A stretch of DNA of 64,000 bases from Phocoena phocoena (taxonomy: Eukaryota; Chordata; Mammalia; Artiodactyla; Phocoenidae): NCBI RefSeq assembly GCF_963924675.1, contig NC_089220.1, positions 83,579,168 to 83,643,167 of the forward strand. The letters are read 5' to 3'. Under the pieces are notes generated by a model. That model was not told the DNA's origin, ran no database searches, and saw only the letters and a program-made list of their open reading frames with translations. Within the stretch, counting starts at the first letter, position 1; each line of letters starts with the position of its first letter. Positions 34,601 to 46,600 of this stretch are shown piece by piece. The position numbers were made by a program, and so were the translations under genes.

Positions 34601-37600
34601 GAGTTCAGGACAGGACAAGCTGGAGAGGGTAGAGAGTGGCCAAGCTGCCCCCCTTCCCTGATTCCAGAAATCTAGGGTCAGTGTGAGAACATGGCGGGCT
34701 TTACTGGATTTGGTGAGGACAGAGGGCCCACTCTAAGCCACACACATAGACATCCTAACAGCTCATGTCACGGCTGGTCCACACAGGGCAGAGAGCTGGA
34801 TATGCAGCCCAGGGCTCCAGGGGGCCTGGTGCAGACAGCCCTTGGAAGCTTTGTCAACAAGTATCCAATGGGAGCAAAAGGCCCCCGTGATTCCTTGGGT
34901 CCCTGCACCCTGGCCAGGGAGTTCACATTTCTGCCTCTAATCGTAACATGGACAAGCACGCACATACGCACATGTACACACACATACAAAACTTGCCCAC
35001 GAAGTAAATTTCTGTAAACTTGGTTTTTGGACTCTTGAAACTCAGGAGGGCACAGATGAGGGGTGGGGAGAGGAGGAGGATCGAGGAAATCCCTTTATGT
35101 ATTTTCTCTTCTACAAGTAGAGACCAAGAACTAGGGACAGATCCCAGCCCCTGCCCTGATCTAGCCACCCCACCTTTTCAAAGACAAAGGGCTCCTCCTT
35201 CCAGACAGGATTGATGGAATTGGTACTGGGTGACAGCTTGGTGCGATAGCGCCTCTTGGGGTCCCCAGGAAGGCCAAACAGCTCCACTTCCACATAGGTG
35301 CGCACACTGCGTTCTGACAGGAACTGCCCAGAGATCACCTGGAGGTTGGGGCCCATGGGAGACCAGCATCAGCTCCCCCACCCAGCCCATTCCCCAGAAC
35401 TTAGGGCCTCCAGCCCCCCTAGCTGAAACATCCATTCCTGGGTACTGTGAAGCGCCCCATTCAATTCTGGCCACAGAGTAGAGGCTGTGTGGCTTAAGGG
35501 TTACAGCTAAGCTCTGGCACCCAGGGTGCTTCCAGCATTTAGGGAAGAGGTGTGGGCCTCCCCACCTCCCTCCCCAGCGAGGAAGGAACAGGGCCCTCCC
35601 CCCGGGGCCTGGGGCTCCAGCTGCCCCACTCTTTCCCCCTCCCCCACCCCAGCCTCAGCCCTTCCCCTTGGTTTCCATGGGGACCAAGAGGCAGCCTCCA
35701 GTGCTGAGGAGGAGGCAGTTTCCAAGGCAACTTGCTACTTCACGAACTGGCTGGGGCTGAAGTTTTCGGGATATCAGGGGAGGGGGTTGGGAATGGAGGA
35801 GTGGGGCTCCTGTGTCTTTCTCCTCAAGACCCCAGCCCTCCCGGCCACTTGTCCACCTCAGGGCCTTGCCGTAATGGAAAGGGTGGTGGCTACCACCACG
35901 TCGATGCGGTCCACCGAGAAGGGGTTGAACTGCTTGTCCAACCGGCGCATGAACTCATGCTTGAGGAGGTAGCCACTCTGCCCGTTGAACTCAAAGAGCG
36001 CCATGTTCTGCTGCATAGGTAGGTCTGGGGGGGACAAGGGCACTCAGGAAGGGCGGCCCGGCTCTGGTTCTGCACGCAGCCTCTCTTTCCACATTTCCCA
36101 GCCTTTCCCGTCTCGCAAATGGGGAGGTTGGGTGGACCGTGAGGATGAGGGTTTCTCATGTCCCGGCCTGGTTCCTTAGGGTCTCATCTCTCAGGAAGGG
36201 CCCGCAACCTGGAGTCAGCAGGAGCAAAGCCACAACCGGACCTCAAGCTCACAGTGGGAGTTGAGGCCAGTGGAGCAGGTGTTCCCACAGACCCACTCAG
36301 GCCGAGCAGCCAGACCCATGCCAGCACCCTGGCATCGTCACAGACATACTCGTATACGTGCAGTCACATAGGCGTGAGCTGATGCACTAAACACTCACAC
36401 ACATGCACATGCGCCCAGAGCCTAAATGAACATCAGCCCCCCCGCCCCCAGGTCTGTTCCAAAGACCCCCCCTCCCCAGGGAAGGGGTAAAGGTGGGAGG
36501 GGCAGGGGAAGGTTCTTAAGGGCCTGAGCATGCCCTCACCCATCGTCTGGAAGTTGAGGGCAACCATCTGGCAACCAGCATTCCAGAACATCTGGGGCAT
36601 GTAGTTGGAGGAGTCCATGCGGGTGCCCTTGGGGTAGATGCGGCTCATCTGGCGCTTGTTGTAGCTGTCGCAGGGTATAGGAGCCAGCAAAGCCACCTGC
36701 ACCGGGAAGACCCACAGACCCCCTGCGAGCCCCGTCCCAGGCCTCCCCCTTCCCTCCACCCCACCAGGGACCCTGGCTAGTGAGGTCTCAAGGATACTCC
36801 ACAAACTGCACTGAGAACTTGGAGAGCAGGTCGTAAGCCTTGAGCTCCGTGAAGGAGGAAATGACATAACTTCGATTCTTCTCTGTGTAGGGGAGAAAGA
36901 GGAAGGAGAGTCCACGTCAGCCTGTCCCCTCCCACAGACTTGCCCTCCCCTGTGGCACGGCTCCCTCCAGCACAGAGGTGCCTCCAACCTAGCGTTTCCA
37001 CCGAGGGCTGAGGGTTGAGGGGCCACCGCCGGGGTGGGGAATATGCAGATCTGTGTGGATAGCAGTGTGTGCTGGAGGTAAAGGGTACGCACAGTGGATA
37101 CATACGCACAGGGATGGGGTGTGCGTGCCAGAGTCCTAAAAAGTGGGGTACATGCCCTGGGTGGACGCGGAGGGTGTAGGAAACATGCAGCGATGAGCCC
37201 GGGGGGTCAGGAACACGCTGTGATGCACAGGAAACAGGGTGCAGGGGTGAGAGGCACACAGCAAGGGTGGTGCACAGGAGGGGGTGCAGGCTGGGGCTTC
37301 AGGGATGACGAGCCAGTGCTGCAGAGTGCATGCAGAAAAAGGTGTTCGTGTTGGGGCTGTGCACAGAGGGTGAGAGGAACTCATTGTGCGCATGTCCGGA
37401 GAAGATAAAGGTAAACGGCGTGGATGCGCTCAGAAAGGGAAGGGAACAAGGGGCAGATGTGCGCTGGCTGGTTTCTTTGCCTTCCTCCCCCTCCCAGGAG
37501 TTCTCATGCCCAGGCAGCCACAGAAGGAAGCTGGAGGAGCCCCAGGCCGCCCGGCCGAGGTGGCCCTTGGTAAATGACCTGCCTGTCACCGACACACTCC

Positions 37601-40600
37601 AGAGCGTTCTGCTTGCTGCCAAGTTCTCAGTACAGTGATGGGACACTGGGAGCCACTGCCACTTAAACATGCCTTTGCCTGGCTCCTCTGCTGGGTATTT
37701 ATAAACAGGGCCCCCAGCCCAGGGAGAGGGAGGACCCGCCTCGCTCACACCCCCACCCATCAGGCTGCTCTGGCCGTCCGGACACGCTTCCTAAGGGCCT
37801 TCTGCCGAATATAGCCTAACTTCCAGCTTACCACCACTGCATGCTAACTCACGGGCAGAGGACTCGAAGGAGATGAACTTGGTGGGTTGGACGTAATTGA
37901 CTAAGCTGGACATCTCCTTGTAAGCCGTCACCTCCAGGCCCGCTGTGCCCTAGGGAGAAGGGGGGAGGATGGGGAAGAGGCCAGCTCAGAGCCCAGGGGC
38001 CCGGTCCCACGCCCCCGCCTGGAGGGCTCTGCAGTGGAGCTGGCAGAAGGGCCTCGGGGCTCCCCACACACCTCATCTGACTGCATCTTCTTCATCCCTT
38101 CTTCATCCAGGCTTCCCGACTCCTCCTCTTCCTCTTCCACCTCCTCCTCCTCCAGCTCAGCCCCTTCCTCACCAGCCCACACTGCCACATACAGCTCTGT
38201 CAGCACTGGGGGCGGGGGAGACCCCAGCACCAGGCTGGCTCTACCCTCCAGGCCCAGCCCCTCTCTCCCATTCCAGATGCTCCTCCTCGGCCACCCCCAC
38301 TCCTCCCAGGCCGCCTCACCTGTGTCCTCACCCACAGGGACATTGGGTGGGCCGCTCCCCTCAGCCTCCCCACCCGGCTCCTGGCTGGGGGCTGGGGGAC
38401 CAGAAAACTGGTTCTTCTTGTTTTTGATGAGGATCTTGCCTCGGAGATCCTCAGGGCTGGGCAGGGGGATGCCTGGTTTCAGCTGTGGGAGAGGAGACAG
38501 GGTCCTCAGCACTATCTCCTCACCTTCAGGGAGTTGCCCAAGCTCCTGCATGGCAAGCTACGCTCCACCTGCCCCCGGCCTAACTCTCCAGGCTCTCCTC
38601 TCATCACTCCCACCTCGTGCGCTAAACCCCTGCCTGACCCAACTTATCCCAGCTCCTCAGTGATCTTTTCTCAACGATTCAGCCTGCCTAGAACACCCTT
38701 CCCCACTCTCACCAAGATAAATCCATTCTTTCCCTCAGGTTTCAGCTTAGCCATCACCTCCTCCAGGAAGCCTTCCCTGATCCTCAAGACCAGATCTGGA
38801 GCCCCAGGTGCTCTCATAGCAGCCACTGGTTGTAATGGCCTGGTTACTTGTCTGCCTCCTGACTAGAGGGTAAGTGACCTGAAGGCTGGGACTGCCCCTC
38901 TGCTACTGACGTACCCCCCAAGCCCAGCACAGTGCCTGACACGTGGTAGATGGTAGGACCCCAGCCCCACGTCCTCCCAAATAAACCCCAGCATCCTCTG
39001 GGGGCATCTGCCTCCTTAAACTGGCACCCTGCCCTGGCTCCCCCAGCCCTCAGACCCAGATGCCCCACAGTGAAGTCCACTCACTGGGAACTTTTCCAGT
39101 GGCTCTGTGAGCAGCATATCCCCAAATATCGTTCGGCAGTACTCGGCCATCTTAGCCTGTTGGCGGGGTCTGCAGGGAGCAGAAGTGGGTGTGGTTCAGC
39201 AGCTCCACTCCACCCTCTTGTCCATCTTTTTGTGCCCCCTGATGACCCAGATCAGCGGCTCAAGATGTTGGGGAGGCAGGGACACAGGCAGGAGAGCCTG
39301 GGGTCCCAAGGAGATTGTGTTGAGACCCGGGAGAGAGCCAGAAGGCATGGCTAGAGGCTGGAGACAGTTATGGGGAGGGCAGCTGCAGGCGGGAGATGGT
39401 GACAGGGTAGAGAATGAGGCTGGATGGCCTGGATACGCACGAGTCCACGTGGTTTTCAAACGACAGGATGACCGGATAAGGGGAGGTCTTAAAGGCACTT
39501 TCTGCAATAGCTTCAATTGCTTCCTGGAGGAGAAGGGGACCCCATGGGGAGGTCAGTGCTGTGCCTCCAGGCTTCGCCTCCCTCAATGGCATCCTTCCCC
39601 ACTCCCCAGTTTCAACACACACATAGAATTGGAGGGCCACTCTTGGCCCTGTGTCTCTTCTGGTCCTCTCTGGTACCCACACTGGTCCAAGGCCTCCCAG
39701 CCATCCCTCCTTTCTGGCCTCACTCCCCCCAACCCCAGAAAGCTCATGGCCCAGGGCCCTCCCCTAGTGCCACTGCCACCAGCCTCCACATGACGAGTCT
39801 CACCTTGAAACAGATGTCTGTGGTCATGGTGAAGCCGTGGGTGATAATGGGCTCCTCGTCAGGGGGCTTCCCCTTCCAGCAGTCCAGCTCCACGCAGCGG
39901 CAGCCCGCCAGCAGCACCTGGCGGTACATCTCGGCAGAGGAAAGGCCTGAGAACTGGCCGGCTGAGCCAGAGGAGGGGCGAGGGGCGGGGGCTTCACTCA
40001 AGGGCAGTCCAGCTCTGCCCCGCCCCACTCCATCGTGGGCAGCCCGTGAGCAACCCCCGCAGGGGATTCAGGGAGCAGGAACAGCCCCCGTAAAAGGAGA
40101 GGTTGGCAGTGAGGTCGCCAGGGCCCACCTGTCAGGTAGGTGTTGTGGGAGGAGTTGATGAAGTAATGGTTGAGCGGCTGCGTCATGTCGTGGTGCAGCA
40201 GCAGCTTGTCCTGGGCCAGCACGCTGTTCTCTGGCCCACAGAGTAACCATACCATGCCCTCGGGGGACAGCTGGCCTGGGGGACAGGGGTGGTTGTCAGG
40301 GCAGCAGCCCAGCTGCCGGGACCGGAGAGGACCGTGGAGGGTCAGAAGCTCCCTTAGGCCTCACCCCTCTGCACGTTGATGCCTCTGGGCTCGTACTTGT
40401 CGATGAGGCCCTGCACCTGGTCAGGCCGCGCGAGCGGGAACAGCAGGGAGTTGAGCCTGGAGTCGCGCTGTTTCTGGTTGATGAATTTGGCCAGGTGCTC
40501 CTTAGTCATGTAGGGTTTGGCCTTGGCGTGGCTGCAGGCCAAAGAGAGGAGCACAGGTCTCCTCTATATCCCCTGGGCTGGGGGCGGGGGTGTGTGTGGT

Positions 40601-43600
40601 GGGAGCTGGGACAACCCCCTTCTCCAGCCACGCTACCTAATTGTCAGCATGGCAGGTGGGAATTTTAGCCACCACCCCTTCCCCAAGACCAGCCCAGCCC
40701 AAGAAGCTCACTAGGAAGTGAAGATCTCATCTATTTCTGGCCGAGGACAAAGGCTCATGAGGAAACTCTTGTAGACGGATTCTGGGAAGTCCTCGGGATT
40801 GATGGCATCATTCTGGGGGGATAGAGAGTCACCTGATGACTCCTGCCCCCACCTTCCAGCACTAAGAACCACAGACTAGGCCCAGCCCTGCGCGAGGCGG
40901 CTTGGGGAGAGGGAGGGCTCAGGGCAGACAGAAGAGCATCAAGGGCACCCTGAGCCCCCACTTTTCAAGGCCCTGGCTGCTGAGCAGAGAGCATCTTAAC
41001 TGGTTTGCTCTGCCCCTGGATTGATACTGGCTAATCTCTTGGCTGGGCAGGATTCAAACTAAGAATGACCAGAACTGGGAAGAAAAGAGCTCAGAAGCAA
41101 GCTACTGTATGCTGTTTGCCAGAGCTGTGGGCTCTTTTTCTTTTTAAATGGAGGATAAATTTTCAAAAAGAAGCAATTTGCATACAAACAATGCACCTAA
41201 CAATGGAACCCCAAGATGCAGGAAGCAAAACTGACAAAACTGAAGGGAGAAATAGACAATTCAACAACAATAGTTGGAGACACAAAAAGCACAAGGAACT
41301 ATAACAAAAAATAGACAGATTGGACTTCATCCAAATTAAAAATGTTGGTGTTCCAAAGGATACTGTCAATAAAGTAAAGAGAATAGGAGGAAATATTTGC
41401 AAATCAGATATCCAGTAGTAGACAACTTCACACTAAAAGAAAACCCAACTGAAAGATGGGCAATGAACTTGAATAGATACCTCTCCAAAGGAGATATGCA
41501 AATGACCAATAAGCACATGAAGAGATGCTCAGCATCATTAGTCCTTAGGGAAATGCAAATCAAACCCACAATGAGGGGAATTCCCTGGCGGTCCAGTGGT
41601 TAGGACTCTGAACTTCCACTGCAGGGGGCACGGGTTTGATCCCTTGTCGGGGGACTAAGATCCCGCAAGGCGGGTGGCATGGCCAAAATAAATAAATAAA
41701 TAACATAAAACCACAGTGAGATACCACATCACACTCACAGGATGACTAAAGTAAAAAGAAGAAAAAAAAGACAGACAATAACAGGTGTTGATGAAGATGT
41801 GGAGAAATTGGAACCCTCATACAATGCTGGTGGGATTGTAAAATGGTATAGTAATTTTGGAAAACAGTGTGGAATTTCCTCAAAATGTTAAGTATACAGT
41901 TACAATATGACAGAAGAATTCCACCCCTAGCTATGTCCTCAAGTGACTTGAAAACATACGTCCGGACAGAATCGTTCATAGCAGCATTATTCATAATAGC
42001 CCCAAAGTGGAAACAACCCAAATGTCCATCAACTGTTGAACAGTTAAACAAAATGTGGTATATCCACACAATGGAATAGTATTCCACAATAAAAAAGGAA
42101 TGAACTACTGATACATGATACAACATGGATGAAGCTTGAAAACACTGTGCTAAATGAATGAAGGCTGACATCATATTGTATGATTCCATTTACAAGAAAT
42201 GTCCGGAATAGACAAATCCATAGAAACAGAAAGTAGATTTGGTGGCATTCAGGGTTTCTGTGCCTTTGCATTCCATTCCAGAAAAACCCATCAAATGTTT
42301 TCCAGGGTCATTCTGGAAAGCCAACATCAGTCTTAGATTGGAGCAGAGGCTCTGAGCAGGATAGCTAGACCGAATCTTGGACCCATCAGCTGCAAGCAAA
42401 GATGGCTCAACGGCTCCTACCGGGATGCAGGAGAGCTGATAAATAAGGAGGACTTAGCCAAGGTGGGAACTCGGGAGGCAGGAGAAAAGGAGGGTGGATG
42501 TGACAGCCCAAGTGGTGCCCTCAGCAGGAGCCCATTCCCACCCTCTCCCCAACCCCAAGCTTGCATCCCCTGTGACTCATTGCACCGAGGGGTCACCAGC
42601 TCCGTAGAGTTGAGTGTGGGGGAAGTATTCCTTCTGAGATTCATGTGGACAAGTGATCTATGAGGCCTTAGTTTTATTTATTTATAACATTCCAAATTCT
42701 TACCAGGAGAAAAGACTCCATGAAATCCACAAAGGCACTGGCCAAGGGAGGACAGGGGCCTGAGATCTACCCCCGCCAGGCAGGAACCCTGGCTCAGGGC
42801 TGCATCTGCCCGGAGGGCTCCTTTTTGTAAGTCACATAAGGCATCTCATGGGGTGACCCAGCATACGACTTGTAATTAAAAATTAAGTAAAAAGAAAGGA
42901 AAAATGTTTTCCTATTGGAGCTGAAGGGGTATAGACCAACCTGCTCTGAACCCGGGCACCTCAACCCCCTGCCCCGGTTCTGTCACTGTGCCTTGTATCA
43001 GGAACCGGTGGCTCTAGAGTGAACTGACTTTTCGGGCTGTTGGCTGGGACTGAACTGTCATTCCTGCCCTCCCCATCCCCACCAGGCCTGCCCAGGGTGC
43101 CCTCCAGTCCAAGGCAACTCAGATGAGAAGGAGAATGCTGGGCGTGGGCTGGAGAGGGGGGAACCACTCACCTTGCCTTTTGGGAGGTGGCAGGCGCTAA
43201 GGGCAGCTTCCACCCGCTTGCGGTCAGCAGGAAACATCTGGAAAAAACTGAAGAAGCAGAGAAAAGCACCAGGCCAAGAGAGGGGTCAGGCCTGGAGAGG
43301 GAAGGCCTTGGGGAGCTCAGAGGACATGTGGGGCGGGAGGAGGGGAGACTCACTTCTTCACAGGAATCTTTCCTTCAGGGTTGAGCTGCATCTTGAGTTT
43401 CACCAGGCTGGTGGGCAGAAGGCAGCCCGTCAAGGCCCGGGCTGACACACTTAGCCCCACGCGCTCAGGCCAGGCAGGCAGGCACTTACCTCTTGTCCAG
43501 GAAGGTGCTGCGGGAGGCGTTGGCCATCAGCGGGTGCTTGGCCAGAGCCAGGACATCTTCAGCCCAGTCCTGCAGGACCCCAGGGCACAGCAGTCAGGCC

Positions 43601-46600
43601 CCCAACCACAAAGGTGCCGCCCCACGCCATGGCCCAGGCCCGTCTCTCAGGCTGTCCCAGGTGCCCAGCCCCAGGCCAGGTGCCCCCAGTGCACCTTGCC
43701 CACATTCTCTTTGTAGGAGACGAAGTTATGGAAGGTGAGGTCCACCATGTCGGGGCCAGACACCACGGTGAGCGTCTTCAGCAGGAAGTTGTTGTCAGGA
43801 AAGTCCATGTTGAAGACATCCCGGAGCTTCTGGCTCTGCAGCAGGTCGTGACACGGTTAGGATCAGAGGTGTGTGCCCCCGTCCCTGCCCACTGTGGCTC
43901 TCCCTGTCTTTCCCTCTCAGCCACTTGAAATCTGGCCCACGGGGGTGGCATCCCATCCATGCCCATCTTAGGAGCCACGGGAGGGAGAGGCCCACAGGAA
44001 GAGATTAACCAAGACTTTGGGGCCTGGGAGTTCTGTGTATATTGTTTGCCATTTTTCATTTGAAGACAGATTCTTAGTCCCCAGTCTCAGGGAATCCTGC
44101 TTTCCACCAATCCCTTCCTCCAATTTTCCTACCAGCATTAGGCAAATACAGGCAAAGCAGTCGGGGTGGAGGGGGAGAGGATGCAAGCAACACCTCCCAG
44201 ACAGCCTGGGGTGCTCTAGGGGCAGTAGCTGGCCACGCAACATCTCCATCCACTGTGCCCTGATACCAAAGCGCCTGCAAGCCAGGGAGCAGTCACGCCT
44301 CTTGCTCAGCTCAGGGAGAGACCCTCTGCTCAGCCCACAGACCCTTCCCTGGCTCCAGAGATCAGGCTCCCTGCCCCCACAGGGACTCCTGCCCCAGCCC
44401 CGTGGAGCTGGCGGCCGTGCTGAGCCTGGGCTGCTACTGGGCCCACTTACCTTGGGCATCTTGGCAAACTTCCCAAAGCGGGTGTCCCGGATGCTGGTGA
44501 TATCCAGAAACTCCATCTCCTGGTAGGAGCAAAGACAGGATGCAGACAGAGACCTCAGGTCAAGAATGAAGGGCAGCGAGGAGGGAGCTTCACACCCCTT
44601 CACATCTTGGCCAGCTGCCTTCTCTAGATGCCAAGACTGTGGGGCTTCCCAGACCCCAGCCTTCCCTCCTCAGCGATCGGGCTCTCCTTCCTCATGGTGA
44701 CCCTCCTCCCTTCCTCTCTGGCCACTCCTCCCCTGGCCGCTCGAGTTACTTGAGAGCTGTGACCTCCAGCCTCCCCTCCACCATCCTGGACTCTCCCCAG
44801 GTTCCCCCTCCCTTCCTTCCTCCCAGGTGCCGAGGACCTTCTCTGACCTCTCTGAGCCCTCAAGTTTACCCAGAACCACAGGCAGGGAATCAGCCTTCAG
44901 CTGTAGCTCTAATTCCTTTCTCTCTCTCTCTCTCTCCAAGGGATGCTAAAGCTGAAGCATCTGGGCCCAAGGCAGCCATGGTTGGAGTGACCGCATCCTC
45001 CCTCCCAAAGCAAAGAGCCCCTGCCCACAGGAGATCCCCCCAGAGCCACCCTTCCCGGTCATTCTATACTCCTGGCATCCACACCTCCACCCCTGTGTCA
45101 TCGAGAGGCTGCTTGGACTCAATGGAACAGCGGGAGCTCAGGGCCACGGTAGGTAGGGGCTGCCTCACCTTATTCTGATATGTCCAGTACAAGTAGTAGC
45201 CCTTGGGATCCACACGGAGGATAACTGGGGAGGCTATTGTTGTTTCCTGCAGAGAGAAGGAGTCAGCTCCCTGCTCTGAGACTTCAGGCCGAGCTTTTGT
45301 GGCCCGGGCCAGGGGTTTCAGAGCTCACCATCTGCCTAGGAGGTGGCCATCCCAGGGATCTGCAGGCATTTCTCTTTGTTCTCCAGAGCTAAGGGCTGGG
45401 TGTAAGCCTTAAAAGCTCTGAACCAGGGGTGGGGAGGGGTAGAGGATTGGAGATGACATTTCTGGAAGAGCAGAGGGTTTCCCCTCTAAATCCCAAATAG
45501 AAGATCTCCCTCTAGACCCCAAGCAGGGTCTTGGCCCCCACCTCACCCTATTTTCAAGGCCCACAGCTCAGCCAAAGAGGTAGAATGTCCCTCACCAAGA
45601 CTCCATGCTACCCCCAGGAGAGCTGAACACGGTGAGAGCTGAGAGCCCAACTCCCCCAGAGCTGCCTAAGCTTCCTGCCTGCCCAGCCCTTCCATCCATG
45701 AACCCCACCGCCCCACCCCCCCAGCTGTCCCAAGTGCCTTCCCACTTCCCAGCCTCAGCACCCAGCCCCTCTTGCCTAAAATACCATCAAAGACTAGCTT
45801 CTGCAAAGCCTTTCCTGAAGCATGCTGCAACAACAGGGCGGGGGCTGGTTCTCAGACCTGGAAGCCCCTCCAGGAAATCCCCAAGGGGCTCACGGACTCC
45901 CGGGAAACAAGGCCGTACTAGACCATGAGCTGCATGCGCCATGTTTGCCGAAGGAGCAGGTGAATGAAAAATGAACTCGCTTCTGCGTTCCTGCTCCACT
46001 CAGAGCACACAGCCTACCTTTCATTTTCATGGTCTTCGTACGCACAAATAACGAGATACTAAAATCGAAGTTTCCCACAAGGCATGATAGTTGGCTGCAT
46101 ACCAGACCAGACCAAATGCAGAATTTACAAAGGAAATGGCCCAGAAAAAGGTTCTCAGATCAGGGGCAGTTAGGATATGCGGGGAAAGAGAATACTGTGT
46201 GAGGAACCTAATTTTGGAGAAAGCTGTGTTGTGAGCTCCCTTCCCTTCCTTCCCGAAGGGTGGGTTGGGGTACCTGACCCCTCACCTTAAGCTCGCACTT
46301 GGAGAGCTGTCGTCACCCCTGCAGTTGCGGTGCATGACAAAATGGGGTCTGACTCCTGCCCAGGAAACTGAGCGGGTGAGAGAGATGCTGGTGTGCTAGG
46401 TGAGCCCGAACCCCCGGAGTCTGTGGGGCAATGAACCCGTGAGTATTTTCTGGGTCCAGAGTGGGCCTGTGGGAGAAAGGGGCAAAGCCGAAGGTGCAGG
46501 AAGCTGAGGGTGGTAACTGGATTCTCCGGGGCTAAAGAAGTAATTTGAAGTGAGATCCTGAAACAGAGATGGCAGGAGGACCCTAAATAAGGGATCCCCA

